The notes under the pieces: model-generated
What the model saw: the letters and a program-made list of their open reading frames with translations, nothing else
Told to the model about the DNA's origin: nothing
The model's database searches: none
Assembly (NCBI GenBank): GCA_903911355.1
Contig: CAIWDD010000124.1
Location: 1-41,882 of the forward strand
Origin: an uncultured Nodularia sp.
GTDB lineage: Bacteria > Cyanobacteriota > Cyanobacteriia > Cyanobacteriales > Nostocaceae
Length of the DNA: 41,882 bases
Reading direction: 5' to 3'
Shown: positions 31,062-41,882 of the stretch, piece after piece
Layout of the letters: each line of letters starts with the position of its first letter
Position numbering within the stretch: the stretch's first letter is position 1
Translations under genes and position numbers: made by a program

Positions 31062-34000
31062 ATGACTACAGATAAATATATGGAATCGGCTTTTTTATTA
31101 CCGGATTTGATTGAAATCCAGCGTTCAAGTTTCCGCTGGTTTTTAGAGGAAGGGCTGATAGAGGAATTAAATTCTTTTAGCCCAATTACGGATTACACGG
31201 GCAAATTAGAGTTACATTTTTTAGGACATAACTATAAACTGAAAGAGCCGAAGTACAGTGTCGAGGAGTCGAAACGACGGGATAGTACTTACGCTGTACA
31301 AATGTATGTGCCTACACGTTTATTGAATAAAGAAACCGGGGATATTAAGGAACAAGAGGTATTTATTGGCGATTTGCCTTTGATGACTGACCGTGGGACT
31401 TTTATTATTAATGGGGCTGAACGGGTCATTGTTAATCAAATAGTGCGATCGCCCGGAGTTTACTACAAGTCGGAAATAGACAAAAACGGACGACGTACTT
31501 ATTCAGCCAGCTTAATCCCTAACCGGGGGGCTTGGCTGAAATTTGAAACTGACCGTAATGATTTAGTCTGGGTACGCATCGACAAAACCCGCAAACTCTC
31601 AGCCCAAGTGCTATTAAAAGCCCTAGGCTTATCCGACAACGAAATATTTGACGCCCTGCGCCACCCGGAATATTTCCAAAAAACTATTGAGAAGGAAGGT
31701 CAATTTTCCGAAGAAGAAGCCCTCATGGAATTGTACCGGAAATTACGCCCCGGTGAACCACCCACAGTACTAGGGGGACAACAACTGTTAGATTCCCGCT
31801 TTTTTGATGCCAAACGTTACGACCTTGGTCGCGTGGGTCGGTATAAACTCAATAAAAAATTAAGGCTGTCTGTTCCTGACACTACCCGCGTGTTAACCCC
31901 TGTGGATATTTTAGCGGCGGTAGACTATCTAATTAATTTAGAATATGACATCGGCAATATCGACGATATCGATCACCTAGGTAATCGTCGGGTTAGAAGT
32001 GTGGGTGAACTACTACAAAACCAAGTACGAGTGGGGTTAAACCGCCTAGAGCGGATTATTCGGGAACGGATGACAGTAACTGATGCAGAAGTTTTAACTC
32101 CAGCATCATTGGTTAATCCTAAACCATTAGTAGCAGCAATCAAAGAATTTTTTGGCTCTAGCCAACTAAGTCAGTTTATGGATCAAACAAATCCTTTAGC
32201 GGAACTGACCCACAAACGCCGCTTAAGCGCACTTGGTCCGGGAGGTTTAACACGCGAACGGGCTGGGTTTGCAGTGCGAGACATTCACCCTTCCCACTAT
32301 GGCAGAATTTGCCCCATTGAAACACCAGAAGGACCCAACGCCGGGTTAATCGGTTCCTTAGCAACCCATGCACGGGTTAACCAATATGGATTTTTAGAAA
32401 CTCCTTTTAGACCCGTAGAAAATGGTCGGGTACGCTTTGATTTACCGCCAGTTTACATGACAGCAGATGAAGAGGACGATCTGCGAACCGCCACCGGCGA
32501 TATACCTTTAGATGAAAATGGCTACATTAAAGGACCCTCTGTACCTGTGCGCTACCGCCAAGACTGGGCAACCACAACCCCAGAACAAGTGGATTATGTA
32601 GCAGTTTCCCCAGTACAAATTGTTTCAGTAGCCACAAGCATGATTCCATTTTTGGAACATGATGACGCCAACCGCGCCCTTATGGGTTCCAACATGCAGC
32701 GCCAAGCTGTACCGCTGTTAAAGCCAGAGCGTCCATTGGTCGGTACTGGTTTAGAAGCTCAAGGTGCAAGGGATTCCGGGATGGTGATTGTTTCCCGCAC
32801 AGATGGAGAAGTGACTTATGTGGATGCTACCGAAATTCGGGTTAAGCCTTTCAATGACTCTCTAGAGATTAAATATCGCTTGTCTAAATACCAAAGATCC
32901 AATCAGGATACTTGTTTAAATCAAAAACCTTTGGTGAGGATTGGTGAGCGTGTCGTCGCCGGTCAAGTCCTTGCGGATGGTTCTTCCACCGAGGGCGGCG
33001 AGTTAGCCTTGGGTCAAAATATCGTTGTGGCTTATATGCCCTGGGAGGGTTATAACTACGAAGATGCAATTTTGATTTCTGAGCGATTAGTCCAGGATGA
33101 TATTTATACTTCCATTCATATTGAGAAATATGAAATTGAGGCCAGACAAACAAAACTCGGACCCGAAGAAATAACTAGAGAAATTCCCAACGTGGGAGAA
33201 GATGCTCTACGCCAACTAGATGAGCAGGGAATTATTCGGGTTGGTGCTTGGGTCGAATCCGGAGATATACTAGTTGGAAAGGTTACGCCAAAAGGAGAAT
33301 CAGACCAACCACCCGAGGAGAAGCTTTTACGGGCTATTTTTGGCGAGAAAGCGCGAGACGTAAGGGATAATTCTTTACGGGTTCCCAATGGGGAAAAAGG
33401 ACGCGTCGTTGATGTCCGTTTATTTACTAGGGAACAAGGTGATGAGCTACCCCCTGGGGCTAATATGGTTGTGCGGGTGTATGTAGCCCAGAAGCGTAAA
33501 ATTCAGGTGGGAGATAAAATGGCGGGTCGCCATGGAAACAAGGGGATTATTTCCCGAATTTTACCCGTCGAAGATATGCCCTACCTAGCTGATGGATCTA
33601 CCGTGGATATTGTCCTTAATCCATTAGGTGTACCTAGCCGGATGAATGTTGGTCAGGTGTTTGAGTGTATGTTGGGCTGGGCAGCCCACACCATGGGAGT
33701 GAGGTTTAAAATTACACCTTTTGATGAAATGTATGGTGAAGAGACCTCCCGAACCTTGGTACATGGGAAGTTACAGGAAGCAAGAGATGAAACGGGTAAA
33801 GACTGGGTGTATAACCCTGATAACCCGGGCAAGATTATGGTATTTGATGGTCGGACAGGGGAGGCCTTTGACCGACCGATTACAGTAGGGGTAGCTTATA
33901 TCCTCAAGCTAGTACATTTAGTCGATGATAAAATTCACGCCCGCTCCACAGGCCCATATTCTTTGGTAACTCAGCAACCCTTGGGGGGTAAAGCTCAACA

Positions 34001-34358
34001 GGGAGGGCAAAGATTTGGAGAGATGGAGGTTTGGGCGTTGGAGGCTTTCGGAGCAGCTTATACCTTGCAGGAGTTGCTGACAGTCAAGTCTGATGATATG
34101 CAGGGACGGAATGAGGCCTTGAATGCGATCGTGAAGGGTAAGTCAATTCCTCGACCTGGAACGCCGGAATCATTCAAGGTTTTGATGAGAGAGTTGCAGT
34201 CTTTAGGTTTAGATATTGCTGTCCATAAAGTTGAGACCCAATCTGACGGTAGTTCCTTGGATGTGGAGGTGGATTTAATGGCGGATCAATCTGTCCGACG
34301 TGCTCCTTCACGTCCTACTTATGAGTCTCTGAGTCGTGATTCTTTGGAGGAAGACTAA
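31062..34358 (+). CDS. rpoB: RNA polymerase beta subunit
   Basis: The protein from ATG 31062 (1098 residues) begins [32 protein letters not shown], the usual cyanobacterial RpoB start. An in-frame TTG at 31044 would add six residues. Recognisable segments include the fork/rifampicin region ([64 protein letters not shown]) and the active-site region [15 protein letters not shown]. The rifampicin-region residues look wild-type. It is followed by rpoC1 after 111 nt of repeat-rich spacer. Confidence 0.97.
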   Translation: MTTDKYMESAFLLPDLIEIQRSSFRWFLEEGLIEELNSFSPITDYTGKLELHFLGHNYKLKEPKYSVEESKRRDSTYAVQMYVPTRLLNKETGDIKEQEVFIGDLPLMTDRGTFIINGAERVIVNQIVRSPGVYYKSEIDKNGRRTYSASLIPNRGAWLKFETDRNDLVWVRIDKTRKLSAQVLLKALGLSDNEIFDALRHPEYFQKTIEKEGQFSEEEALMELYRKLRPGEPPTVLGGQQLLDSRFFDAKRYDLGRVGRYKLNKKLRLSVPDTTRVLTPVDILAAVDYLINLEYDIGNIDDIDHLGNRRVRSVGELLQNQVRVGLNRLERIIRERMTVTDAEVLTPASLVNPKPLVAAIKEFFGSSQLSQFMDQTNPLAELTHKRRLSALGPGGLTRERAGFAVRDIHPSHYGRICPIETPEGPNAGLIGSLATHARVNQYGFLETPFRPVENGRVRFDLPPVYMTADEEDDLRTATGDIPLDENGYIKGPSVPVRYRQDWATTTPEQVDYVAVSPVQIVSVATSMIPFLEHDDANRALMGSNMQRQAVPLLKPERPLVGTGLEAQGARDSGMVIVSRTDGEVTYVDATEIRVKPFNDSLEIKYRLSKYQRSNQDTCLNQKPLVRIGERVVAGQVLADGSSTEGGELALGQNIVVAYMPWEGYNYEDAILISERLVQDDIYTSIHIEKYEIEARQTKLGPEEITREIPNVGEDALRQLDEQGIIRVGAWVESGDILVGKVTPKGESDQPPEEKLLRAIFGEKARDVRDNSLRVPNGEKGRVVDVRLFTREQGDELPPGANMVVRVYVAQKRKIQVGDKMAGRHGNKGIISRILPVEDMPYLADGSTVDIVLNPLGVPSRMNVGQVFECMLGWAAHTMGVRFKITPFDEMYGEETSRTLVHGKLQEARDETGKDWVYNPDNPGKIMVFDGRTGEAFDRPITVGVAYILKLVHLVDDKIHARSTGPYSLVTQQPLGGKAQQGGQRFGEMEVWALEAFGAAYTLQELLTVKSDDMQGRNEALNAIVKGKSIPRPGTPESFKVLMRELQSLGLDIAVHKVETQSDGSSLDVEVDLMADQSVRRAPSRPTYESLSRDSLEED

Positions 34359-34377
34359 AAAAAACTTGTACACATGA

Positions 34378-34432
34378 CCGTTGACGGTTGACCGTTGACG
34401 GTATTTTTCAGTTAACGGTGAATTGTTAACTG
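34378..34432. repeat. STRR-like heptamers and hairpin between rpoB and rpoC1
   Basis: The spacer contains a tandem TTGACSG/TTGACCG heptamer array (34378-34402) followed by the inverted repeat CAGTTAAC (34409-34416) and GTTAACTG (34425-34432) with an 8-nt loop. Such heptamers are typical of heterocystous cyanobacteria. Confidence 0.7.
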
Positions 34433-34455
34433 TGAAGGCGTTTAAGGATTTATTC

Positions 34456-34473
34456 ATGACTAAGGAAATATGA
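34456..34473 (+). CDS. Five-codon ORF overlapping the rpoC1 start
   Basis: ATG ACT AAG GAA ATA TGA encodes MTKEI, and its stop shares the ATGA overlap with the rpoC1 ATG at 34470. Its first 12 nt (ATGACTAAGGAA) are identical to the first 12 nt of rpoC2 (36453). It could couple rpoC1 translation to an upstream start, or be a copied relic of the rpoC2 start. Confidence 0.3.
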   Translation: MTKEI

Positions 34474-36347
34474 GAACAATACAGTCAAATCAGTTTGATT
34501 ATGTCAAAATCGGTTTAGCATCACCGGAGCGGATTCGCCAGTGGGGTGAGCGAACCCTACCTAATGGTCAGTTAGTGGGGGAAGTCACTAAACCTGAGAC
34601 TATTAATTACCGTACTCTCAAGCCCGAGATGGATGGCTTGTTCTGTGAGCGGATTTTTGGACCCGCCAAAGATTGGGAGTGCCACTGTGGTAAGTATAAA
34701 CGGGTTCGTCATCGTGGTATTGTTTGCGAACGCTGCGGCGTGGAGGTAACGGAGTCGCGAGTACGTCGCCACCGCATGGGATATATAAAGCTAGCAGCAC
34801 CCGTAGCTCATGTTTGGTATCTCAAAGGTATTCCCAGTTATATTTCGATTCTGCTAGATATGCCTTTGCGGGATGTAGAGCAGATTGTGTATTTCAATTC
34901 CTACGTAGTGCTTAGTCCTGGTAATGCGGAAACTTTAAGTTATAAGCAGTTGCTCAGTGAAGATCAGTGGTTAGAAATTGAAGACCAAATTTACAGCGAA
35001 GATTCGACACTGCAAGGAGTAGAAGTAGGTATTGGAGCAGAAGCCTTGCTGCGTTTATTAGCTGATATTAACTTAGAACAGGAAGCCGAAAACCTGCGGG
35101 AGGAAATCGCCGGGGCTAAAGGTCAGAAACGAGCTAAGTTGATTAAACGACTGCGAGTCATTGATAATTTCATCGCTACTGGTTCTAAACCAGAGTGGAT
35201 GGTTATGTCTGTGATTCCTGTGATTCCCCCAGATTTACGCCCCATGGTGCAGTTAGATGGGGGGAGGTTTGCTACTAGTGACCTCAATGATTTGTATCGC
35301 AGGGTAATTAATCGCAACAATCGGCTGGCGCGGTTGCAAGAGATTTTAGCCCCCGAAATTATTGTGAGGAATGAAAAGCGGATGCTGCAAGAAGCAGTGG
35401 ATGCTTTAATTGACAATGGTCGGCGGGGCCGGACTGTCGTGGGGGCAAATAATCGCCCACTCAAGTCGCTGTCTGACATTATCGAGGGTAAACAAGGGCG
35501 TTTCCGCCAAAATTTGCTAGGGAAGCGGGTTGATTATTCGGGACGTTCGGTAATTGTCGTCGGTCCGAAGTTGAATATCCACCAGTGTGGTTTACCCAGG
35601 GAAATGGCTATAGAACTATTTCAGCCTTTTGTGATTAATCGGTTAATCCGCAGTGGGATGGTGAATAATATTAAGGCTGCCAAAAAGTTGATTTCTCGTA
35701 ACGACCCTAGTGTGTGGGATGTGCTAGAGGAGGTAATCGAGGGACACCCCGTAATGTTAAACCGAGCGCCTACCCTCCACCGTTTAGGTATTCAAGCTTT
35801 TGAGCCTGTGTTGGTCGAGGGTAGGGCGATTCAGTTACACCCCTTAGTTTGTCCCGCTTTTAATGCTGATTTTGATGGTGACCAAATGGCTGTGCATGTG
35901 CCTTTGTCTTTAGAAAGTCAGTCTGAAGCGCGGCTGTTGATGTTGGCTTCTAATAATATTTTATCTCCGGCTACGGGGAGACCGATTATTACTCCTAGTC
36001 AAGATATGGTGTTGGGGGCATATTATTTAACTGCGGAAAACCCACGGGCGACCAAGGGGGCGGGTAGGTATTATGCCTCTTTGGATGATGTGATTATGGC
36101 TTTCCATCAAGGGCAGGTTGATCTGCACAGTTATATTTATGTCCGCTTTGATGGGGATGTGGAAACTGAGAAACCAGATGTGGAACCTCTGGAGGTGACG
36201 GAAAATGGTGATGGTACACGGACTGTGATGTATAAATATCGCAGAGTCAGAGAGGATGCCCAAGGTAATTTAATCTCTCAATATGTCCGCACTACTCCGG
36301 GTCGGGTGATTTATAACAAGGCGATTCAGGAGGCTTTGGCAGTGTAA
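34470..36347 (+). CDS. rpoC1: RNA polymerase gamma subunit (N-terminal beta' half)
   Basis: The 625-residue protein is the cyanobacterial/plastid N-terminal half of beta'. The zinc-binding cysteines are Cys71, Cys73, Cys86 and Cys89 (CHCGKYKR...CERCG). The catalytic Mg-binding loop NADFDGDQ is at 465-472. Other signatures are [18 protein letters not shown] and [17 protein letters not shown]. The split of beta' into rpoC1 and rpoC2 is diagnostic for cyanobacteria and plastids. Confidence 0.97.
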   Translation: MRTIQSNQFDYVKIGLASPERIRQWGERTLPNGQLVGEVTKPETINYRTLKPEMDGLFCERIFGPAKDWECHCGKYKRVRHRGIVCERCGVEVTESRVRRHRMGYIKLAAPVAHVWYLKGIPSYISILLDMPLRDVEQIVYFNSYVVLSPGNAETLSYKQLLSEDQWLEIEDQIYSEDSTLQGVEVGIGAEALLRLLADINLEQEAENLREEIAGAKGQKRAKLIKRLRVIDNFIATGSKPEWMVMSVIPVIPPDLRPMVQLDGGRFATSDLNDLYRRVINRNNRLARLQEILAPEIIVRNEKRMLQEAVDALIDNGRRGRTVVGANNRPLKSLSDIIEGKQGRFRQNLLGKRVDYSGRSVIVVGPKLNIHQCGLPREMAIELFQPFVINRLIRSGMVNNIKAAKKLISRNDPSVWDVLEEVIEGHPVMLNRAPTLHRLGIQAFEPVLVEGRAIQLHPLVCPAFNADFDGDQMAVHVPLSLESQSEARLLMLASNNILSPATGRPIITPSQDMVLGAYYLTAENPRATKGAGRYYASLDDVIMAFHQGQVDLHSYIYVRFDGDVETEKPDVEPLEVTENGDGTRTVMYKYRRVREDAQGNLISQYVRTTPGRVIYNKAIQEALAV

Positions 36348-36349
36348 AT

Positions 36350-36427
36350 TGTTGACTGTTGACTGTTGGCTGTTGGCTGTTGACTGTTCACTCTTGACTG
36401 TTGGGTGTTGACTGTTGGGTGTTGAGT
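36350..36427. repeat. STRR heptamer array between rpoC1 and rpoC2
   Basis: The 105-nt spacer is largely a degenerate TGTTGAC/TGTTGGC/TGTTGGG heptamer array of about eleven units. It is a relative of the TTGACSG array before rpoC1. Confidence 0.8.
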
Positions 36428-36452
36428 TTTACGAGATAGGGAATTACTAATA

Positions 36453-39400
36453 ATGACTAAGGAACAGGCTGTTTTTCGGAATCGGGTGGTTGATAAGGGT
36501 CAATTGAGAAAGTTAATTTCTTGGGCGTTTACCCATTATGGGACGGCGCGGACTGCGGTGATGGCAGATAAGTTGAAGGATTTGGGGTTCCGCTATGCGA
36601 CCAAGGCGGGGGTGTCTATTAGTGTGGATGATTTGATGATTCCCCCAACTAAGCGATCGCTATTGGAAGCCGCAGAAGAGGAAATCCGGGCAACAGAGAA
36701 CCGCTATCAACGGGGAGAAATCACGGAGGTAGAACGGTTCCAAAAAGTAATTGATACTTGGAACGGAACTAGTGAGGCACTCAAGGATGAGGTGGTGGTG
36801 CACTTTAAGAGTACTGACCCTCTTAATTCTGTATATATGATGGCTTTCTCTGGGGCACGGGGGAATATTTCCCAGGTGCGCCAGTTGGTGGGTATGCGGG
36901 GTTTGATGGCTGACCCGCAGGGGGAAATCATTGATTTACCGATTAAGACCAATTTCCGGGAAGGTCTGACGGTGACTGAGTATATTATTTCTTCTTATGG
37001 AGCGCGCAAGGGGTTGGTAGATACGGCTCTACGAACGGCGGATTCTGGTTATCTGACCCGGCGGTTGGTGGATGTTTCCCAGGATGTAATTATTCGGGAG
37101 GTTGACTGCGGTACTACTAGGGGTATTCCTTTACGGGCGATGACGGAGGGGGGTAAGATTTTGATTCCTCTGTCTCAACGGTTGCTAGGGCGGGTAATTG
37201 CTGAGGATGTGGTGCATCCTGAAACCAAGAATGTAATTGCTCCCCGGAATACTCCAGTGTCGGATGAGTTGGCGGATAAAATCCATGAGGCTAAGGTGAC
37301 TGAGGTCGTGGTTCGATCGCCCTTAACCTGTGAAGCTGCCCGTTCCGTGTGTCAACATTGTTATGGCTGGAGTTTAGCCCATGCCAAAATGGTAGACTTA
37401 GGGGAAGCTGTAGGCATTATTGCTGCCCAAAGTATTGGAGAACCAGGGACACAGTTAACAATGCGTACTTTCCACACCGGGGGTGTGTTCACCGGTGAAG
37501 TAGCGCAGCAGGTTCGTTCTAAGAGTGACGGTACTATCCGGTTCCCACGCAAACTCCGCACCCGTACTTATCGCACGCGACATGGTGAAGATGCTTTATA
37601 TGTTGAAGCTAATGGAGTCATTCATTTACACTCAGACCATGAAAGCCAAGTAGCCCAAGAAATCAATGTTACTCAAGGTTCTACGTTATACGTCCAGAAT
37701 GGCCAGCAGGTAAAAATCGGTCAATTACTGGCGGAGGTGGCTCTAGGTGGACGAACAACCCGCTTGAATACGGAAAAGGCGGTGAAAGATGTGGCTTCAG
37801 ATTTGGCGGGTGAAGTGTTATTTGCAGAGGTTGTACCTGAACAGAAGACAGACCGCCAAGGAAACACAACTACGACGGCTGCCCGGGGTGGTTTAATTTG
37901 GGTATTATCTGGAGAGGTTTACAATTTACCACCCGGGGCGGAATTGGTGGTAAAAAATGGTGACCGAATTTCAGAAAACGGCGTTTTAGCAGAAACCAAG
38001 TTAACTACACAACATGGGGGTGTAGTACGGTTACCGGAAAATCTCCCAGGAAAGAATGCTAGGGAAATCGAAATCATCACAGCTTCCGTCGTTTTAGACC
38101 AAGCTACGGTGACTGTGGAAAGTTCCCAAGGTCGGAACCACTATTTAATTACGACTAGTAATAACCAAGTTTTTAATTTACGGGCGACTCCGGGGACAAA
38201 AGTCCAAAATAGTCAAGTGGTAGCTGAACTAATTGATGACCGCTATCGTACAAATACGGGGGGTTTTCTAAAGTTCGCCGGTGTGGAGGTTCAGAAGAAA
38301 GGTAAAGCTAAACTGGGTTATGAGGTGGTTCAAGGGGGTACACTCTTGTGGATTCCGGAAGAAACTCATGAGGTGAATAAGGATATCTCCCTACTTTTAG
38401 TGGAAGATGGGCAATTTGTGGAGGCTGGTACTGAGGTTGTTAAGGATATTTTCTGTCAAACCAGCGGGGTCATAGAAATAACCCAGAAAAACGATATTCT
38501 CCGTGAGGTGGTGATTAAACCCGGTGAGTTGCTGCTGATGGATGCGGGACTTACTACTGACGCGGGGGATTTGGAAGAAATTATGGGAGTGGATAATACT
38601 TTTGTCCAACCGGGTCAGGAGTTTCGCGGTGCTGTGGCAACTGAGTTACGCTACATTCAGTATGTGGAAACTCCGGAAGGTCCGGCTTTATTAAGCCGTC
38701 CGGTGATTGAGTTTCCAGTACCTAATCATCCAGATGTTCCTTCAACAACATCTATTAGCCAACAAACTGGGCGCTCTATACAAATGCGGGCGGTACAGCG
38801 TTTGCCTTATAAGGATTCCGAACGTGTTAAGTCTGTGGATGGGGTGGAACTTTTACGGACTCAGTTGGTTTTGGAGATTGAGCAAGATGGGGAGCAAGAC
38901 CATGGTGGTTCTCCTTTGGCTGCGGACATTGAGTTAGTACAAGATGCGGAAAATCCAGCCGTACAGCGTTTGCAGCTGGTGATTCTGGAGTCTTTGGTGG
39001 TGCGGCGGGATATAGCAGCGGATGCTACTCAAGGGAGTACGGAAACTAGTTTGGAGGTAGAGGATGGGGATTGCATCGCCCCTGGGTCCGTGGTTGCGCG
39101 TACTAAGATTCTTGCTAAGGAGGGCGGAATTGTCCGGGGCGTGAGAGAAGACCTGGAAACCGTGCGGCGCTGTTTGGTTTTACGTGATGTTGACCAGGTG
39201 GTGGTGAGCAGCTGTAGCCAACCTAAGGTTAAGATGGGTGACTTGTTGGTAGAAGGGGCGGAGCTAGCTCCGGGGGTGTTTGCGCAGGAGTCGGGGCAGG
39301 TCTGGTCTGTGGTTCAGAAAAAGACAACTGCTGCGACTGGTGAAGATTCCGCCCTCGACCGACAGGAATATGCTGTTTATATCCGGGTGGGTCGCCCTTA

Positions 39401-40523
39401 CCGTGTGAGTCCGGGGGCTGTTTTGCAGGTGGAAGATGGGGATTTGGTGCAGCGGGGAGATAATTTGGTTTTGCTGGTGTTTGAACGGGCAAAAACTGGG
39501 GATATTATCCAAGGTTTGCCGCGGATTGAGGAGTTGCTGGAGGCCCGTAAGCCTAAGGAGGCTTGTATTTTAGCTCGGCGCTCTGGGGAGTTGCAGGTGG
39601 TTTATGGTGATGGGGATGAGGCGATCGCCGGTAGAGTAGTTGAGGCGAATGGGGTGGTGACTGAGTATCCCCTAGGACCAGGACAAAATTTAATGATTCC
39701 AGATGGAGGGGCTGTTACAGCTGGAGAACCACTGAGCGATGGGCCTTCTAATCCCCATGAAATACTAGAGGTTTTCTTTAGTCTAGGTTCAGAGGAGGGT
39801 GTTTATGCTTGTGCTAGTCATGCTTTGCAAAAGGTACAGACTTTTTTAGTCAATGAAGTGCAGATGGTGTATCAATCCCAGGGGATTGATATCGCTGACA
39901 AGCACATTGAGGTAATTGTCCGCCAGATGACTAACAAGGTCAGAATTGATGATGGTGGAGATACTACGATGCTTCCTGGGGAGTTAGTGGAACTGCGACA
40001 AGTGGAGCAGGTGAACGAGGCGATGTCGATTACAGGGGGGGCGAAAGCACAATATACGCCCGTGCTGTTAGGGATTACTAAAGCCTCTTTAAATACGGAT
40101 AGTTTTATTTCTGCAGCTTCGTTCCAAGAAACTACTAGGGTATTAACTGAGGCAGCTATTGAGGGTAAATCTGATTGGCTGCGGGGGTTGAAGGAGAATG
40201 TGATTATTGGGCGCTTGATTCCGGCGGGGACTGGTTATAACACTTACGAAGAGCCGGGGGCTTTAGATGAATATGGGACACCGGAGGGTAGCAGTGTTTT
40301 AGATGAAGTGGATGACCCGCTGGATATGGTGTTAGATGACCGCACAGCACGCAATTATAACTTAGACATTTCTAGTTTAGGGGAGGGTACTTTTGGTGCT
40401 CGACGTGGTGAGAGGTCAATTTTAGATGAGGAGGATGAATTAATTGCGGATGACATAGTCAACGACTTAGTGGCTGACGATGATGAATATGAAGATGATA
40501 TAGATGAGGATGAGGATTTTTAA
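36453..40523 (+). CDS. rpoC2: RNA polymerase beta' subunit (C-terminal half)
   Basis: The 1356-residue protein is the C-terminal half of beta'. It contains the trigger-loop/bridge-helix region ([29 protein letters not shown]), the second zinc site ([54 protein letters not shown]) and the large cyanobacterial insertion of repeated sandwich-barrel domains (about residues 345-1020). The tail is acidic ([15 protein letters not shown]). The ATG at 36453 ([21 protein letters not shown]) is the family start. Confidence 0.97.
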   Translation: MTKEQAVFRNRVVDKGQLRKLISWAFTHYGTARTAVMADKLKDLGFRYATKAGVSISVDDLMIPPTKRSLLEAAEEEIRATENRYQRGEITEVERFQKVIDTWNGTSEALKDEVVVHFKSTDPLNSVYMMAFSGARGNISQVRQLVGMRGLMADPQGEIIDLPIKTNFREGLTVTEYIISSYGARKGLVDTALRTADSGYLTRRLVDVSQDVIIREVDCGTTRGIPLRAMTEGGKILIPLSQRLLGRVIAEDVVHPETKNVIAPRNTPVSDELADKIHEAKVTEVVVRSPLTCEAARSVCQHCYGWSLAHAKMVDLGEAVGIIAAQSIGEPGTQLTMRTFHTGGVFTGEVAQQVRSKSDGTIRFPRKLRTRTYRTRHGEDALYVEANGVIHLHSDHESQVAQEINVTQGSTLYVQNGQQVKIGQLLAEVALGGRTTRLNTEKAVKDVASDLAGEVLFAEVVPEQKTDRQGNTTTTAARGGLIWVLSGEVYNLPPGAELVVKNGDRISENGVLAETKLTTQHGGVVRLPENLPGKNAREIEIITASVVLDQATVTVESSQGRNHYLITTSNNQVFNLRATPGTKVQNSQVVAELIDDRYRTNTGGFLKFAGVEVQKKGKAKLGYEVVQGGTLLWIPEETHEVNKDISLLLVEDGQFVEAGTEVVKDIFCQTSGVIEITQKNDILREVVIKPGELLLMDAGLTTDAGDLEEIMGVDNTFVQPGQEFRGAVATELRYIQYVETPEGPALLSRPVIEFPVPNHPDVPSTTSISQQTGRSIQMRAVQRLPYKDSERVKSVDGVELLRTQLVLEIEQDGEQDHGGSPLAADIELVQDAENPAVQRLQLVILESLVVRRDIAADATQGSTETSLEVEDGDCIAPGSVVARTKILAKEGGIVRGVREDLETVRRCLVLRDVDQVVVSSCSQPKVKMGDLLVEGAELAPGVFAQESGQVWSVVQKKTTAATGEDSALDRQEYAVYIRVGRPYRVSPGAVLQVEDGDLVQRGDNLVLLVFERAKTGDIIQGLPRIEELLEARKPKEACILARRSGELQVVYGDGDEAIAGRVVEANGVVTEYPLGPGQNLMIPDGGAVTAGEPLSDGPSNPHEILEVFFSLGSEEGVYACASHALQKVQTFLVNEVQMVYQSQGIDIADKHIEVIVRQMTNKVRIDDGGDTTMLPGELVELRQVEQVNEAMSITGGAKAQYTPVLLGITKASLNTDSFISAASFQETTRVLTEAAIEGKSDWLRGLKENVIIGRLIPAGTGYNTYEEPGALDEYGTPEGSSVLDEVDDPLDMVLDDRTARNYNLDISSLGEGTFGARRGERSILDEEDELIADDIVNDLVADDDEYEDDIDEDEDF

Positions 40524-41106
40524 AACTTTGCACTCTAAGCTTTACTATCCGGGGGGTTAAACCCCACGCGCCAACTCCTCCCTTTGTAAGGGGAGGAGGG
40601 AATTTCCTCCACACAACCGGGGTAGCGAGTTGAGAGACAAGTAAAGCTGTTTTGATTAGTTTTAGTTTGACTCCAAGTCTGGGTAGCACTGAGGGTAAAT
40701 GTCAATGTTGTTAAGGATACAGCGCTAGTTAGTCCCATTCAGTGCATGGGTTTTACCTGTGACAGTTGATAGATTATTTAACATAATACGTAGAAATACA
40801 GAAGCTTTTGACTTATACGTATTGGAGATTATTTCTGAGTTTTCTTCGTTAAACTATCACTTATCAGAGGAATAGATGGGAATTTTAGCCAATAATTAAT
40901 CCCCAATCCCCCCACTAACTGATTAAATGGACTGGTGGACTGTTAATGATACAATTGGGAGGTTAATTCCTCTCAATGCTCCCATGATTTTTTATGGGCG
41001 AAGTATTAAAAAATATAAATTACATAAATTAGTCGTCCGCCTTTATTAGCCTACATTACATAGTCCCCAAAGTATACTATCAGTGATAGAATTGGGTATT
41101 TAACAA
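40524..41106. other. Intergenic region downstream of rpoC2
   Basis: About 580 bp with no gene. It contains the hairpin CTCCTCCC/GGGAGGAG (40575-40598, loop TTTGTAAG), a likely end signal for the rpo transcript. A related motif (CTCCCCTTGTAAGG) is near 41725, so it may be a dispersed element. The rest is AT-rich with no feature I can support. Confidence 0.5.
40575..40598 (+). terminator. Hairpin after rpoC2
   Basis: An 8-bp GC-rich stem with an 8-nt loop lies 52 nt after the rpoC2 stop. There is no T-run, so it is a weak terminator or dispersed palindrome. Confidence 0.4.
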
Positions 41107-41652
41107 ATGACCATTGAAACCAACTTTTCCAGTTTATCCGCAATAGAATACATACCTTATATTGATATAAACGGAGAATTGCCTCAAGTATTTTCTGGCA
41201 AAATAGGCGTATACGCTATTTTTGACCAGGTTAAACAATTACAATTTGTCGGCTATTCTCGGGATGTTTACTTGAGTCTTAAGCAGCATTTAGTCCGTAA
41301 ACCAGAACAATGTTATTGGGTAAAAGTGCAAACCATTGCAAGTCCTAAACGTGCAATTTTAGAAAGTATTCAAAATGCTTGGATGGAGGAAAATACTACT
41401 ATTTCTGTGGGAAATACAGATGCTCAAGAAAGCTGGACACAGCCTATTAATGTGCTGCAATTAATGACACCTGATGAAGAAGAAAAGTATCATCACCCAG
41501 CTAATGATGAATTGGCGCAAATCAAAGTACTGAAAAATATAGCCCGGCGAGTAGAAGCAGAAATTTTACTAGTATTGAAAAACCGCGGTTTACAAGAACA
41601 ATTACGGTTTAATCCCAAATTGAAAGAGCAAGGATTATTAGATTTAAAGTAA
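41107..41652 (+). CDS. GIY-YIG nuclease-like protein
   Basis: The 181-residue protein has a GIY-YIG-type N-terminal core: IGVYAIFD (the GIY strand) and LQFVGYSRDVYLSLKQHL (the YIG strand followed by the helix with conserved Arg). The YIG element is FVG, a common variant in this cyanobacterial/plant subfamily. A candidate catalytic Glu lies in AILESIQNAWMEEN. Whether it cuts DNA is unknown. The C-terminal 60 residues are helical and charged. Confidence 0.8.
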   Translation: MTIETNFSSLSAIEYIPYIDINGELPQVFSGKIGVYAIFDQVKQLQFVGYSRDVYLSLKQHLVRKPEQCYWVKVQTIASPKRAILESIQNAWMEENTTISVGNTDAQESWTQPINVLQLMTPDEEEKYHHPANDELAQIKVLKNIARRVEAEILLVLKNRGLQEQLRFNPKLKEQGLLDLK

Positions 41653-41882
41653 GTTGATAGCCTTAGCGGATATTTGTCAAGTCATGATTAGTGTATCAAA
41701 TATTGTTTTACCCCACCCTAACCCTCCCCTTGTAAGGCTATTCATTACTCACATCTTTCTTAATAATCTTGAAACATTTATGTGGCAATGGTTTCAGCGC
41801 TTGGAAATTTCCCTACTCTTGACAAAATGTACCTTATTATTCTTGATAAAACCCTTATTTTATTGAGAATCATCAACGGAGG

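Noticed and set aside
39229-39512. Proline-rich minus-strand frames in rpoC2
   Set aside because: They are a by-product of GGGG/CCCC-rich codons in rpoC2.
41654-41866. 70-residue frame after the GIY-YIG gene
   Set aside because: It is AT-rich, starts next to the previous stop with no ribosome-binding site, and includes the dispersed CTCCCCTTGTAAGG motif, so it is most likely non-coding.

Overview
The window comes from a filamentous, heterocyst-type cyanobacterium (Nostocales). The evidence is the rpsT-tatD-rpoB-rpoC1-rpoC2 gene order with a split rpoC, a cyanobacterial carotenoid C-3',4'-desaturase (CrtD), many HIP1 palindromes (GCGATCGC) on both strands, and heptameric tandem repeats of the STRR type at several gene boundaries. 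No species is claimed.

Layout. 1-121 holds the start of an IS5-type transposase that runs off the left edge. 219-3509 (minus) encodes a HlyD-type membrane fusion protein, an atypical SDR and exonuclease III. 3510-4356 has no intact gene but contains a decayed coding remnant. 4357-5645 carries a small zinc-ribbon protein and a zinc-dependent dehydrogenase. 5821-7949 is a probable Type II restriction-modification pair. crtD (minus), an M16 peptidase and a fructosamine-kinase-like protein follow.

The centre (11918-22743) is a Type I-D CRISPR-Cas locus: a divergent WYL regulator, cas3', a two-repeat mini-array on the minus strand, a 62-residue ORF, cas10d, csc2 (cas7), csc1 (cas5), an embedded 2OG-Fe(II) oxygenase and cas6. 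The interference genes all look intact. The adaptation module is gone: the first ~21 codons of cas4 abut a ~26-codon piece of cas2, followed at once by a single good CRISPR repeat, a spacer-sized gap and a truncated repeat.

The most interesting signal is the mini-array at 15059-15170. Its repeats keep the Cas6 hairpin and a 5'-handle-like end but have lost their 5' halves. A good sigma70-like promoter sits directly against it with no leader. The first 17 nt of its only spacer match 14 of 17 nt at a site about 45 bp away (15214-15230), which is preceded by GTC, a Type I-D PAM (GTH). Three of the mismatch positions (6, 12, 18) are bases that Type I effectors normally flip out. The site overlaps the likely promoter of the 62-residue ORF and possibly of the cas10d operon. 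This is the architecture of CreA/CreT-type RNA addiction modules or CreR-type Cas autorepression, here in a cyanobacterial I-D locus that can no longer acquire spacers.

The right half is housekeeping: a membrane-anchored repeat protein, Hsp33 (hslO), an SRPBCC-like protein, a universal stress protein, hisD, then rpsT, tatD, rpoB, rpoC1, rpoC2 and a GIY-YIG protein. Intergenic regions here hold hairpins, STRR heptamers and two tiny leader-type ORFs.
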